This document shows, one piece after another, positions 5,952-5,974 of a DNA stretch of 5,974 bases (positions within the stretch are counted from its first letter, which is position 1; each line of letters starts with the position of its first letter). The stretch covers positions 1-5,974 of the forward strand of contig JAFYNU010000359.1 of NCBI GenBank assembly GCA_017547975.1, given 5' to 3'. The position numbers were made by a program, and so were the translations under genes. The notes beneath the pieces were generated by a model. That model searched no databases and was not told the DNA's origin. It saw only the letters and a list, made by a program, of their open reading frames with translations. Origin of the DNA: Clostridia bacterium. GTDB taxonomy: Bacteria > Bacillota > Clostridia > Oscillospirales > QAMX01.

Positions 5952-5974
5952 ATGCCCTACATTGCCATCCGCTC
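5952..5974 (+). CDS. 5' end of a further gene, possibly a 4-oxalocrotonate tautomerase-like protein (cut by window end)
   Basis: Only seven complete codons and part of the eighth are present (MPYIAIR...). The ATG has a suitable Shine-Dalgarno site and begins 19 bases after the aminotransferase stop, so this is very probably the next operon gene. Proline directly after the initiator methionine followed by a short beta strand (PYIAI) is the hallmark start of 4-oxalocrotonate tautomerase-superfamily proteins, in which Pro1 is the catalytic base once Met is removed. With so few residues the family call is a guess; the existence of a gene is better supported than its identity. Confidence 0.45.

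Noticed and set aside
1..5974. CRISPR arrays, tRNA or rRNA genes, insertion sequences, riboswitches
   Set aside because: No repeat-spacer pattern, RNA gene signature, transposase or terminal repeats, or long structured leader was seen on either strand; noncoding space is limited to the 160-base and 69-base gaps and short junctions.

Overview
The window is a gene-dense, all-plus-strand stretch of bacterial DNA. Its moderately high GC content, strong purine-rich Shine-Dalgarno sites, very tight gene packing and mix of products suggest a Gram-positive anaerobe of the Clostridia, perhaps a gut Oscillospiraceae/Ruminococcaceae-type organism. That assignment rests on style alone and is low confidence.

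Layout. Positions 1-780 hold the C-terminal half (TM6 to TM11) of a neurotransmitter:sodium symporter (NSS), cut by the window edge and closed by a clear intrinsic terminator (795-829). A near-consensus extended -10 sigma-70-type promoter (877-905) then drives a MutT-like Nudix hydrolase (941-1339). After a 69-base gap with no convincing terminator or promoter comes a tight run of genes: a Gfo/Idh/MocA-family oxidoreductase (1409-2407), SfsA (2404-3084, ATGA overlap), a degenerate amidohydrolase-like protein (3091-3846), an intact metal-dependent amidohydrolase (3833-4672, 14-base overlap), a DegT/DnrJ/EryC1/StrS-type PLP aminotransferase (4685-5932), and the first codons of one more gene (5952 onward) whose MPYIAI start resembles 4-oxalocrotonate tautomerase-type proteins.

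How the genes may work together. From 1409 to the window end the genes are overlapping or separated by 19 bases or fewer, so they are probably one operon, possibly transcribed from the promoter in front of the Nudix gene. An NAD(P)-type oxidoreductase plus a DegT-type aminotransferase is the usual pairing for making or remodelling amino sugars or aminocyclitols. The added amidohydrolase pair and possible tautomerase are not part of any such pathway I can name. The most notable feature is the amidohydrolase pair: the downstream member keeps all expected metal ligands, while the upstream one has lost nearly all of them and looks like a pseudoenzyme partner. The oxidoreductase also departs from its family's catalytic motif (ETP instead of EKP). 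Together these point to an uncharacterised small-molecule pathway; its substrate cannot be read from the sequence.
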